The notes: generated by a model from the letters alone, not told the origin. Shown: positions 26,446-34,592, counted from the stretch's first letter. The stretch is 43,465 bases of DNA from Candidatus Ruthenibacterium merdavium (GCA_019119935.1 DWWA01000010.1:1-43465); one strand, 5' to 3'. Numbers and translations: made by a program.

Positions 26446-26785
26446 AACAAAAAATCCCCGTCCGTGCCCAAAAAGGGACAAGGACGGGGAACGTATTTCA
26501 CCGTGGTACCACCTTGATTCACTCTTTAGAAAAGAGCCTCAGCCGCTGCGGCCGCAGATGATACGGATTACAGCGCGGCGCGATAACGGGCGCACCCGTT
26601 GCAAGCTAACAACCCGCCATAAATGTTCCGGCGGTTTTCCTGCGCATCCTTGCGTCAGTGTTGCTTCACCTGCACAACTCAAAGGCCATGTTCGGTCTGC
26701 GTCCCTTTGCTTTGTTTCACCAACCCAAAGCTCTCTGTGAAAGTTCGTGCAAACTTACTCTCCTCATCAATGTTTTTAAAAACAA
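26446..26785 (-). ncRNA. T-box riboswitch, methionine specifier (ATG)
   Basis: The minus strand has the T-box core GGTGGTACCACGG (26514-26501). Upstream are stem I features: AGTA near the start, AGAGAG, and the specifier loop CCGAACATGGCC, with ATG at 26689-26687 placed 9 nt before the end of TTTGAG. A GC-rich hairpin with TTTTTTG (about 26488-26446) is the terminator. It should let metNIQ be read when uncharged tRNA-Met accumulates, which agrees with the transporter identity. Confidence 0.92.
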
Positions 26786-26812
26786 GATTCAAATGTAAAA
26801 AAGATAAAAAAA

Positions 26813-26888
26813 TGGAGCGGATTACGAGGCTCGAACTCGCTACCTCCACCTTGGCAAGGTGGCGCTCTACCAGATGAGCTAAATCCGC
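26813..26888 (-). tRNA. tRNA-Gly (GCC)
   Basis: On the minus strand the 76-nt cloverleaf has a perfect 7-bp acceptor GCGGATT/AATCCGC, a D arm with AGCTC..GAGC, an anticodon stem CCACC/GGTGG around TTGCCAA (anticodon GCC) and a T arm with GTTCGAGCC. The discriminator is U, usual for bacterial tRNA-Gly, and the CCA end is encoded. A T-rich run follows, then the methionine T-box begins about 30-45 nt downstream. Confidence 0.96.
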
Positions 26889-26906
26889 ATCTCAGATTGC
26901 TTAGTT

Positions 26907-26935
26907 ATTATATCGCGCTTTTTTTGCTTTGTCAA
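26907..26935 (-). promoter_or_regulatory. Perfect consensus promoter of tRNA-Gly
   Basis: Minus-strand TTGACA (26935-26930), 17 bp, TATAAT (26912-26907), roughly 20 nt before the mature tRNA 5' end. It may also supply the metNIQ leader, since no comparable promoter is seen between the tRNA and the T-box. Confidence 0.92.
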
Positions 26936-27037
26936 GCGCCGTACCGCTCTTTTTTCATCTTGCTTAAAAAAATACAAAAAGCTTTCTTTTTTTATAGCTT
27001 TTTGCACATTTTTTATTCCTTTTCGTTTGAAAAAGGC

Positions 27038-27065
27038 TTGACACAATCCCGCGATTTGATATCAT
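27038..27065 (+). promoter_or_regulatory. Promoter of degV
   Basis: TTGACA (27038-27043), 16 bp, TATCAT (27060-27065), about 50 bp before the start codon. An AT-rich inverted repeat AAAAAGCT/AGCTTTTT (about 26976-27003) lies just upstream. Confidence 0.7.
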
Positions 27066-27114
27066 AAAATCAGGAACATAAGAGCCTCACTTTTTAGTAA
27101 AGGAGTTTATGCCC

Positions 27115-27966
27115 ATGATTCGTATTCTTACTGATTCCACCGTTGATTTGCTGCCTGAAGATGTCAGTGCTCTCGGTGTTCGGGTGGTACCGCTTGCCGT
27201 TCATTTCGGCGATGAGCATTACGAAGACGGCGTCGACCTCGGTCATGAACAGTTTTATGAAATGCTGGAGCAGTCTCATAAACTGCCCACCACCAGCCAG
27301 CCCAGCCCGGAGCGTTTTATCACAGAGTTTGAACGCGCCCGCGACGATGGCGACGACCTCATCTGTATTTTGCTTTCCTCTACGCTTTCCGGCACATTCC
27401 AAAGCGCGCAAATTGCCGCCGAGGAAGTGGGCTATGACCGTATTTTTCTTGTCGACAGTCGCACGGTAAGCCTTGCCGCACAGCTTTTGGTGCGCCGCGC
27501 CGCCGCGCGCGTTGCCGAAGGCTGGTCTGCCGAGGATATTGTCGACGATCTTGTCAGCGCGCGCGAGCATCTTCATATTTTCGCGATTGTCGACACCTTG
27601 AAATATCTGCACAAGGGCGGCCGCCTGCCGACAGCCGCCGCAATTGCAGGCGGGCTTCTCGGCATTAAGCCTGTCATCGGTGTGCAAAACGGCAAGGTCG
27701 GCCTTGCAGATAAAGCACGCGGTCTTCCCGGCGCCTATGTCGCTATTTTTAAGCAAATTCAAAAGGCCGGCGGTGTGGATGAAACTTGGCCTGTCATGGT
27801 CGGCTACACCGGAAAGCGCCACGGTGTAGAACCTTTCATGCGTTATGCAACCCAGAACCTCGGCTTGAACGAGCCGCTGGTTCGGCCCATCGGCGCGGTT
27901 GTAGGAACGCACGCAGGCCCCGGCGCGGCAGGCATTGCCTTTTTCTCTTGCCCGCAAGATGTGTAA
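27115..27966 (+). CDS. DegV family fatty-acid-binding protein
   Basis: DegV/FakB-type proteins bind a single fatty acid; in Bacillota FakB works with the kinase FakA to make acyl phosphate. The 283-residue protein opens with IRILTDSTVDLLPEDV, has TSQPSPERF and LSSTLSGTFQSAQIA, and later LGIKPVIGVQNGKV and the C-terminal HAGPGAAGIAFF, all typical. No fakA is in this window. ATG 27115 (with AAGGAG 9 nt upstream) is preferred to ATG 27109, whose spacing would be only 3 nt. Its product could feed PlsY, which uses acyl phosphate, but that link is inference. Confidence 0.92.
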   Translation: MIRILTDSTVDLLPEDVSALGVRVVPLAVHFGDEHYEDGVDLGHEQFYEMLEQSHKLPTTSQPSPERFITEFERARDDGDDLICILLSSTLSGTFQSAQIAAEEVGYDRIFLVDSRTVSLAAQLLVRRAAARVAEGWSAEDIVDDLVSAREHLHIFAIVDTLKYLHKGGRLPTAAAIAGGLLGIKPVIGVQNGKVGLADKARGLPGAYVAIFKQIQKAGGVDETWPVMVGYTGKRHGVEPFMRYATQNLGLNEPLVRPIGAVVGTHAGPGAAGIAFFSCPQDV

Positions 27967-28156
27967 AACAGTTTTCCGCCCTGCGGCAAAGCAGTTCTTT
28001 CGCCTTAGACATTAAGTTTCACTCTGCGCAGCATTTTGGGAAATTGCTTTTCCTTCTTTCTCCGCGGTAGAGTTTTCAACACATCCCGGCATATTTGTTG
28101 AAAGATATCCGCCTTTTCTCTCATTGAAATATTTGAGCACATTGCTGTTTCATACG

Positions 28157-28200
28157 AAAAAAATCCCTGCACAGCCCAAAAGCCGTGCAGGGATTTTTTA
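28157..28200. terminator. Bidirectional terminator between degV and the 28324 gene
   Basis: AAAAATCCCTGCAC and GTGCAGGGATTTTT form a long stem around a 12-nt loop, flanked by A and T runs. The remaining parts of the 27967-28323 intergenic stretch show no gene or RNA that I can support. Confidence 0.88.
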
Positions 28201-28323
28201 TTTATTTTTCATTTTGAATCATACTGTTTCCAAACGAAACACGCTCCGCTTTTCCGGCAGGAAGCGCTTATCTTTTTTTGCTTTTCAAAACGCACCTGCT
28301 TACAGGCACGGAAAGCGGCTCAT

Positions 28324-28884
28324 TTATCCTTTTTCTGCCGGACAGCGCTCATAACGAATGGGTTCATCATAACCGAAGGTTCGTTTTCCGTTCACTTCCA
28401 TGTGCTCTGTCACTTCCAAGCAGGCTTCGCTGAAGCGTTCATACAGCGTGAATTTCAATACCGGTGTGAACATGCTCACACTGCCGCCTTCCCAAACATC
28501 GCCTTTTTTTTCGTAAACAGCAGGGGTGAACTTCGCCGACTCATGCAGCGCGTCATAGGGCGCCCCGGTAAACGTTTCGGCACTGAACGTATTTTTATCA
28601 AACCCTTCCGGTACATCGTACGAGTGCAGAACAATTTTCTCGCCCTCCTCTTTCAGCAAGAACAGGTGCGGAGAAGCGTGCTCTGAGCCTTTCGTGGTGT
28701 AGTAGCTTTCTTCCAGCAGAAACACACCGTTAAAATCTTCGGGCAAACCTGAAATGCGGTCGTTGCACACCGTATTTTTATGTCGGGCAAATGGGAAATC
28801 ATCCCGCCCGTTTTTCTTCATCTCCTCGTATTGCGTGCGGTTATCAAAATCGCCTGCTAGCAGCGCAGCAAATTCTTTGAGCAT
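28324..28884 (-). CDS. Unrecognised 186-residue protein, weakly CpcT/CpeT-like
   Basis: I do not recognise this protein with confidence. It has no signal peptide or membrane segment and is acidic and rich in aromatic residues, suggesting a cytoplasmic beta-rich fold. The opening LKEFAALLAGDFDNRTQYEEM, then a GVFLLEESYYTT strand and HLFLLKEEGEKIVLHSY, loosely recall the CpcT/CpeT family (first described as bilin lyases in cyanobacteria, also found elsewhere), but identity is low and no bilin pathway is visible here. The gene stands alone with its own promoter, between degV and rsmA. The start has AAGGAT upstream. Confidence 0.6.
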   Translation of the reverse strand: MLKEFAALLAGDFDNRTQYEEMKKNGRDDFPFARHKNTVCNDRISGLPEDFNGVFLLEESYYTTKGSEHASPHLFLLKEEGEKIVLHSYDVPEGFDKNTFSAETFTGAPYDALHESAKFTPAVYEKKGDVWEGGSVSMFTPVLKFTLYERFSEACLEVTEHMEVNGKRTFGYDEPIRYERCPAEKG

Positions 28885-28914
28885 ATCTGATCAAATCCTT
28901 TTCTTTTTTCGGAC

Positions 28915-28943
28915 AGTATACGCCTCTTTTTCGTGTTTGTCAC
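28915..28943 (-). promoter_or_regulatory. Promoter of the 28324 gene
   Basis: Minus-strand GTGACA (28943-28938), 17 bp, TATACT (28920-28915), about 30 nt before the start codon. Confidence 0.75.
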
Positions 28944-29025
28944 GCAGTTTCACATTGTTTTTGCAGCTTATTTTCGAAAAGTTCAAAAATGAACCTTGTT
29001 CAAAGGCTAATTTTTCCGCTGGCAC

Positions 29026-29883
29026 TCACAATCGTAATTGGTCGGAAAGCTGTGCATATTGCTCTAAAGTGAGCTGTTCCGGGCGCGCTGTTGGCACAAT
29101 ACCGCTTTGCTCCATCGCGTGCAATACCTTCGCTTTTTCCATCGCCAAACCGGCGCTAATCGCGTTGGCGGCAGTTTTTCTTCGCTGACTGAAGGCGGCG
29201 CGTATCACTCGAAACATGGCTTTTTCATCTGCGGGCTGTACGCACGGCGTCTGATGCAAACGCAGCTGAATCACTGCACTTGTCACCTTGGGCGGCGGAT
29301 AAAAGCTGCCCGGCTGAACCGTAAACAAAATTTCCGGCTCGGCATAGTAATGAACTGCATACGTTACCGCGCCGGCGGCACGTGTGCCCGGCTTTGCGCA
29401 CAAGCGTTCCGCGGCCTCTTTTTGTACCATTACCGTGAGATGCTCCAGCGGCAATCGCTCTTCCAAAAGCTTCATGACAATCGGGCTCGTGATATAATAC
29501 GGCAGATTCGCGCATACAGCCACTTTCAACCCTTGGAATTCCCTGTGAATCAAATCGGCGAGGTCAATTTTCAACACATCCCCCATTACCAGCTGAAAAT
29601 TGTCGTATTCCTGCATGGTTTCGGCCAGCAGGGGCGGCAACCGTTCATCCACTTCAACAGAAATCACTTTTGCCGCACGCTTGCAAAGCTCTTTTGTTAA
29701 AACGCCGATACCCGGCCCAACTTCCAACACGCCGTAGGTTTCGTCAATACCGGCCGTCTCTGCCATCTTCGGGCAAATTCCGGGGTTTACAATAAAATTT
29801 TGGCCGAACCCTTTCGATAGGGCAAAACCGTGCCGGGCACATAAGTCTTTTATTGTGGAAATATTGGTCAGCTCCACAGCCAT
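29026..29883 (-). CDS. rsmA: 16S rRNA (adenine(1518/1519)-N6) dimethyltransferase
   Basis: RsmA (KsgA) dimethylates two adjacent adenines in helix 45 of 16S rRNA during late 30S assembly, using S-adenosylmethionine. The 285-residue protein has GQNFIVNPGIC (about 25-35), the SAM-binding VLEVGPGIGVLTKEL (about 50-64), the acidic VEVDERL and the catalytic motif NLPYYITSP (about 127-135). GGAAG lies about 2-6 nt before the ATG. It follows the S41 gene by about 230 nt, with a perfect palindrome in the leader. Confidence 0.96.
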   Translation of the reverse strand: MAVELTNISTIKDLCARHGFALSKGFGQNFIVNPGICPKMAETAGIDETYGVLEVGPGIGVLTKELCKRAAKVISVEVDERLPPLLAETMQEYDNFQLVMGDVLKIDLADLIHREFQGLKVAVCANLPYYITSPIVMKLLEERLPLEHLTVMVQKEAAERLCAKPGTRAAGAVTYAVHYYAEPEILFTVQPGSFYPPPKVTSAVIQLRLHQTPCVQPADEKAMFRVIRAAFSQRRKTAANAISAGLAMEKAKVLHAMEQSGIVPTARPEQLTLEQYAQLSDQLRL

Positions 29884-29903
29884 CTTCCTTTCTTGATACC
29901 AAC

Positions 29904-29933
29904 ATCAGCCGCGCACACTCGTGCGCGGCTGAT
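29904..29933. repeat. Perfect 13-bp palindrome in the rsmA leader
   Basis: ATCAGCCGCGCAC (29904-29916) and its exact complement (29921-29933) enclose 4 nt. It lies 20 nt upstream of the rsmA start. There is no T-run on the minus strand after it, so it is not a standard terminator for the upstream S41 gene. It may be a leader hairpin or a processing site. Confidence 0.7.
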
Positions 29934-30114
29934 CGCAATGTCTCTCTTTTACTATTTGTCTTTTTGTTTTCTTAAACAGCAAAATACCGCATCTTCTTCG
30001 AAGCCGACAGAAAGCCGCTAAACTGAAAATACCGAAATTCTCTTTTTTAAATGATACTCCGAACAGCTCTCAGGCAGATATCAAAAGCTCGATTTCAAGC
30101 ATTTGAAAAGCCGA

Positions 30115-31470
30115 TTAGGCTGCACTTTCGGAAGCCGCGGTGCTTTCGGAAGAAGCAGTGCTCTCACTCGTGGGCTCAGAAACCAGCGTCTGTGTTGTTT
30201 CAGAGGTGGGCTGTGATGCGCTTTGTGCACCTTCCTGTCCCTGCGTGTTGGTTGTCGTTTGCTGATTGGTCAAAGCCTCCACCGCTTTTACAATCTGCGG
30301 ATCGTTTTCCAGCGTCAAATCGTAAAACGCGCCTTCTTGGTCGGGAGTGAGCAGTGACTCAACATCGGGCTTTACACCCGTTCCATCAAAGCTCGATCCG
30401 TTTTTCGTCACCAAAACACCGATGGTGAACGACACGGCAGAGCCGTCCGAAAGCGCAATCGGGTCGCATTGCACTGCGCCCTTTCCGGCAGTGGTAACAC
30501 CTACAATCTTCGCTTTGCCAAAGTCGCGCAAGGTGGCAGCAAATAACTCTGCGCCGCCCTCTGTACCTGCATTGACAACAACTGTCATCGGCAAAGCAAT
30601 CTCGTTGTTATCTGATGTGTCGAGCAGCTGAGTGGAGCCGTCCTTATTCTTTTGGCTTGCAATGGGTCCAACCGGGCACACTGCATCAATCACATCGAGC
30701 GTATCCGCCAGCGCACCGCCTTTGTTGTTTCGCACGTCAATCACTAAGCGTTCCACCGGAACTTCTTGACTGGTCAGCTTTTCTACTTTTTCCACCAATT
30801 CCTGTGCGGTTTTCTGGTTGAAAGAAGTAATCTGAACATAACCGACATTCGGCTGCTGCGGCATCACCGAGGTAAACACCGTCGGAACGTCATATTGACG
30901 GCGCTGCAAGTTGAGGGTCTGCTCCTCTGCGCTTGAGCGGCTTCGCACGGTCAGCGATACCGTTGTACCCGTGTCACCGCGAAGCAGCGCATCAATTTGG
31001 GCTGCGGACAGCGATTTCACATCGACGTCGCCCACTTTCAGCAAATAGTAATCCGTTGTAATGGAAACATCCGCAGCAGGGCTCGCCGGGTAAACACGAA
31101 TTACGCGCGCATATCCGCTTGCATCTTTTGCCACGTCAATTCCCACACCGGCAACATTGCCGCTTTGCACCTGCTTCCACTCACTGTATTGTTTTACAGT
31201 ATAGTAGTTGGCATATTTGTCGCCCGTGCCGGTCAAATAGCCTGCGGCTAAATAGTCCATCAGCGTATCTTCATTGATTTCTCCGTAATAGCCCGTTCGG
31301 ACAGCCTTATCAATCTCCGATATTTTATTGTACATCGTTTCCTTTTCACGCACACTGGAAACCGTATTGTCGAACATGCGCATGGAAAGAAGCATCGTAA
31401 CACTGAATGTTACGGTCATTGCAATAATCGCAATGGCAACTGCAAGGTTGACGGTGATTTTTTTATTCAT
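30115..31470 (-). CDS. S41-family (CtpA/CtpB-like) protein lacking the nucleophilic serine
   Basis: C-terminal processing proteases of family S41 cut proteins in the periplasm or intermembrane space. This 451-residue protein has one N-terminal membrane segment (about 5-30), a PDZ domain (about 95-175) and an S41 core. The motif that normally reads like TASAAE is TEGGAE here, putting Gly at residue 305 where the catalytic Ser belongs. The Lys of TTAGKGAVQ (K330) and the Gln (Q334) remain at the family spacings of 25 and 4. A low-complexity S/T/E/A tail fills the last 55 residues. It is the last gene of the ftsEX-M23 unit, a position held by ctpB in Bacillus. It is probably inactive as a protease. 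Confidence 0.88.
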   Translation of the reverse strand: MNKKITVNLAVAIAIIAMTVTFSVTMLLSMRMFDNTVSSVREKETMYNKISEIDKAVRTGYYGEINEDTLMDYLAAGYLTGTGDKYANYYTVKQYSEWKQVQSGNVAGVGIDVAKDASGYARVIRVYPASPAADVSITTDYYLLKVGDVDVKSLSAAQIDALLRGDTGTTVSLTVRSRSSAEEQTLNLQRRQYDVPTVFTSVMPQQPNVGYVQITSFNQKTAQELVEKVEKLTSQEVPVERLVIDVRNNKGGALADTLDVIDAVCPVGPIASQKNKDGSTQLLDTSDNNEIALPMTVVVNAGTEGGAELFAATLRDFGKAKIVGVTTAGKGAVQCDPIALSDGSAVSFTIGVLVTKNGSSFDGTGVKPDVESLLTPDQEGAFYDLTLENDPQIVKAVEALTNQQTTTNTQGQEGAQSASQPTSETTQTLVSEPTSESTASSESTAASESAA

Positions 31471-31485
31471 CCGAGCGCTCCTTTT

Positions 31486-31531
31486 TGCAAAAATCGCATC
31501 CGCACATCAGCGTGCAAGCCTGTGCGGATGC
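31486..31531 (-). terminator. Hairpin between the M23 and S41 genes
   Basis: GCATCCGCACA (31496-31506) pairs with TGTGCGGATGC (31521-31531). On the minus strand it is followed by GATTTTTG. It may reduce rather than abolish transcription into the S41 gene, which has no obvious promoter of its own. Confidence 0.7.
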
Positions 31532-31537
31532 TGCGTT

Positions 31538-32734
31538 TTACCAGTACAACTGGCTTTCAATATTCGGGTCCAAGTAAGGCCGCACACTCGTCGGCGATCC
31601 GTTCACATCAAGCTCAAAATGCAGATGGTTGCCCGTCGAGTTTCCGGTGCTTCCGACATAACCAATCAGCTGGCCTTTCTGCACCACAACGCCGTCGGTA
31701 ATGCCGGCCGCACGGCTGCTCATGTGGCCGTACACCGTAACATGGGAAGAAGAGTGGCTGATTTTCACACAAGTGCCGTAGCTCCAGTGCGCCGTCGTGG
31801 AAACCACACCGGCCGCCGTTGCATAAATCGGTGTTCCGGCAGGGGCGGGAATGTCGAGGCCGCGGTGTACGTCTTTTACACCGTAAATGATGCGGGTTAC
31901 GCCGTAGTCGGAAGAAATGCGGTAATATCCGGGAATGGGCCAGTAAAATTCGCCGTTGTCAGCAATGTAGTTCTGGTCGGCGCTGCTCGCCGCCACCCAC
32001 TGTGCCCATTTTGCCGCTTCCGCTTTATATTGCTCCTGCGTTTCGGCAAGCGTAACATTCAGCGCCTCTTCCTGTGCTTTTGCTTCATCCACCATTTTGT
32101 TTGCGGCAACAATCGCGCTCGCCAGCTCCTGCTGGCTTGCTTCCAGCTGCTGCTCTTGGGCGTTCAAGCCGTCCAAATCCGTTTGAATGACTGCCGCTTG
32201 CTGTTCCATGGCGGCGCGCTCATTTTTCAAATTGGTAATCACTTCATCGTTGCTCAAAGTAATGGTGCGCAGATTTTCCGAAAAACGCAGAACATCCGAT
32301 ACATCCTCTAAGCCGAGCAAAACGCTCAAAGGGTTGGAACGCTGCATTTCGTACATAGCGCGCAAACGTTCACTCAAAAGCTCCTGCGCCTGTTCCACTT
32401 TCTGCACCTGCAAGGCAAGTTCTTGCTGTTTTTGCTCCAAATCAGCGCGGCGCTGCGCAATATCCTGCTTTAAAGCGTCAATCTGCGCGCGCACAGCCGC
32501 CTCTTTTTTCTGGTAAAACTCGCTCATTTGCTCTGCCTTGGCGGCATCGTTCTGATTGGCCTGAATCTGACTGTTCAAATCGTCAATCAGGGTTTCCAAA
32601 CGATCGAGCTCGGCTTTAATATCATCGCCCGTATCGGCATACACCATATTCATCATGGGAACCAGCAGTGTTCCGAGCATGAGAACCACCAAAATGGCGC
32701 TGACAATGCGGACGATCCACTTTTGTTTTTCCAT
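31538..32734 (-). CDS. Coiled-coil M23 peptidoglycan hydrolase (FtsEX-linked)
   Basis: The 398-residue exported protein has a signal anchor (about 8-33), a long coiled coil (about 36-255, rich in Q, A, E and K) and a C-terminal M23 (LytM) domain. The zinc and catalytic residues are present: HRGLD (HxxxD), YGHMS and HLHFEL (HxH). It should therefore be an active endopeptidase, unlike the degenerate EnvC domain of E. coli. The layout matches hydrolases or activators controlled by FtsEX. It starts 2 nt after the ftsX stop, so it is translationally linked. I infer that FtsEX uses ATP to release its autoinhibition. Confidence 0.93.
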   Translation of the reverse strand: MEKQKWIVRIVSAILVVLMLGTLLVPMMNMVYADTGDDIKAELDRLETLIDDLNSQIQANQNDAAKAEQMSEFYQKKEAAVRAQIDALKQDIAQRRADLEQKQQELALQVQKVEQAQELLSERLRAMYEMQRSNPLSVLLGLEDVSDVLRFSENLRTITLSNDEVITNLKNERAAMEQQAAVIQTDLDGLNAQEQQLEASQQELASAIVAANKMVDEAKAQEEALNVTLAETQEQYKAEAAKWAQWVAASSADQNYIADNGEFYWPIPGYYRISSDYGVTRIIYGVKDVHRGLDIPAPAGTPIYATAAGVVSTTAHWSYGTCVKISHSSSHVTVYGHMSSRAAGITDGVVVQKGQLIGYVGSTGNSTGNHLHFELDVNGSPTSVRPYLDPNIESQLYW

Positions 32735-32736
32735 AA

Positions 32737-33660
32737 TTACACCTTCAAATGTTTGCGAATACTGGTGGCGCAGCCCGTGCTGCCGATCAGCATTCCGAAA
32801 GCCACGAATCCAATCAAAAGAGGTAATATCACTTCACTGAGCGGGTAGAGATAACTGATCAACTCGCTTGCAATGCCTTCCATTTCACTTTGCAGGCCGT
32901 TGATGAGCGCATAATAACAGCCCGACACGATGCCGGTTGCCACAAGGCCGGACAGCGCGCCGACGGTCATTCCCTCCACAAAAAAGGGCAAACGAATAAA
33001 CGCATTCGTCGCACCTACGAATTTCATAATATTGATTTCTTTTCGGCGTGCAAACACCGTGAGCTTAATCGTATTGCTGATCACCACAACACTCACCGTT
33101 CCGAGCACAGCCACAAGACCCCAGCCAACGATGGTTACCACTTGTTTGAGGCCAATGAACATATCGGAAAATTCGCTCGGCGATTCCACACGATAGAAAG
33201 CACCGCCCGCCACAGACTGAATCTGCTGAACTGTCTGATCCAGCAAGCTGACATCTTCAATCGAAATACGGAAGGAAGCAGGGAGCGGATTTTCCAAGTT
33301 TCCTTCTCCAGCATAAGCATCGAGCAAGCCTGCATCTGTGCCCATTTGGGCTTTCATTTCCTCAATGGCCTGCGCCTTTGATACAAAGTCACACGTTGCC
33401 ACATTTTCTAACGCGGCCAGCTGTTCGCCGAGAGCAGTCAGCTGTTCTTCGGGATATTCGTCAGCCACAAAACACTCAATTTCGTTTTTGGTTCCAAGAT
33501 AATTCACAAAATTGTTGACGTTAATGCTCAACAAAACAGCCACGCCGGTGATAAACAAACAGGCGGTCAGAACACCCATTGAGGCAAGCGTCATCAAACG
33601 GTTCGTAATCATGCTGTGCCAGCCCTGTTTGACTAAATACCGAAAACCGGAAAAATTCAT
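32737..33660 (-). CDS. ftsX: Cell division ABC transporter permease FtsX
   Basis: FtsX is the membrane partner of FtsE and signals to a peptidoglycan hydrolase outside the cell. The 307-residue protein has the expected four membrane helices (about 25-45, 172-195, 220-245, 270-292) and a large extracellular loop (about 47-170) for binding the coiled coil of its partner. The start ATG overlaps the ftsE stop by 4 nt. The downstream M23 gene is the evident partner. Confidence 0.95.
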   Translation of the reverse strand: MNFSGFRYLVKQGWHSMITNRLMTLASMGVLTACLFITGVAVLLSINVNNFVNYLGTKNEIECFVADEYPEEQLTALGEQLAALENVATCDFVSKAQAIEEMKAQMGTDAGLLDAYAGEGNLENPLPASFRISIEDVSLLDQTVQQIQSVAGGAFYRVESPSEFSDMFIGLKQVVTIVGWGLVAVLGTVSVVVISNTIKLTVFARRKEINIMKFVGATNAFIRLPFFVEGMTVGALSGLVATGIVSGCYYALINGLQSEMEGIASELISYLYPLSEVILPLLIGFVAFGMLIGSTGCATSIRKHLKV

Positions 33661-34478
33661 CCTTGCCTTCCCTCCCTTCCAGCTGCTGTAACTGTATGGG
33701 GACGGTGCTGCGCCGGCTGTCTGCGCAGCGATTCCTGCGCACGGCGGTTTGATGCAGCCGCGGCCGTCTGCTGAACCTGCCCGGCCGGGCGGCGCGGCTT
33801 CGGCGGCGTATCTTTTACTACTTCGCCGTGGTCAATCGTAATAATGCGCTTATTAAAGCGCATCGCCAAATCACGCTCATGCGTTACCACCACCACGGTC
33901 GTTCCAACCGTGTTGATCGCTTGCAGCAGTTCCATAATCTCAATGGAAAGCTCCGGGTCAATATTTCCCGTCGGCTCGTCCGCGATGATGATGGGCGGCG
34001 AGTGCACCAGCGCACGCGCCAAGGCAATGCGCTGCTGCTCACCGCCGGAAAGTTCCTGCGGCAAGCTGTATGCCTTGCTTCCAAGGCCTACGAGGTTCAG
34101 CACATAGGGAACGCGTCGTTTAATCTGACGCTCGGGAATGTTGGTCACGCGCATGGCAAACGCAACGTTTTCATAAGCTGTCATCGTCGGAATCAAGCGG
34201 AAATCCTGAAACACGACGCCCAGCTGTCTGCGAAAATAAGGAATCTGCCTTTGGCGCATTTTGTTCAGGTTTAATCCGTTGACAATCACCTGACCCTCCG
34301 TCGCCACTTCCTCGCGCAAGATGAGCTTCAAAAAGGTGGACTTACCCGCGCCGGAATGGCCCAGCACAAAGGCAAACTCGCCCTTTTTAATATGAAGGTT
34401 CACGCCATTGAGCGCCAAGATGTCCGGGCTTTTCCCAATTCCCTCGTAAACCTTTTTTACACCTTCCAGTCGAATCAT
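33657..34478 (-). CDS. ftsE: Cell division ATP-binding protein FtsE with a basic C-terminal tail
   Basis: FtsE supplies ATP hydrolysis to the FtsEX complex. The conserved 228 residues carry Walker A GHSGAGKST (about 42-50), Q loop FQDFRLI, signature LSGGEQQRIALARAL, Walker B IIIADEPTGNID and the H-loop THE. The protein is 273 residues, longer than usual: after VVKDT come about 48 residues rich in P, R, Q and A (ending GREGRQG) with no counterpart in ordinary FtsE. The start at 34478 has AAGGAG 9 nt upstream; the frame to 34511 lacks one. First ABC gene of the operon, 114 nt after the regulator gene. Confidence 0.95.
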   Translation of the reverse strand: MIRLEGVKKVYEGIGKSPDILALNGVNLHIKKGEFAFVLGHSGAGKSTFLKLILREEVATEGQVIVNGLNLNKMRQRQIPYFRRQLGVVFQDFRLIPTMTAYENVAFAMRVTNIPERQIKRRVPYVLNLVGLGSKAYSLPQELSGGEQQRIALARALVHSPPIIIADEPTGNIDPELSIEIMELLQAINTVGTTVVVVTHERDLAMRFNKRIITIDHGEVVKDTPPKPRRPAGQVQQTAAAASNRRAQESLRRQPAQHRPHTVTAAGREGRQG

Positions 34479-34592
34479 ACTTTTTTTCTCCTTGGTTTGA
34501 TGCCGAAGCATCCCACGTCCCCACGCTCGTTTTCAGCGCGGCCTTTTGTTTTTGCTTAGGCGGCTCTTGGCCCGCAAGCTTTCTGTGTCACA

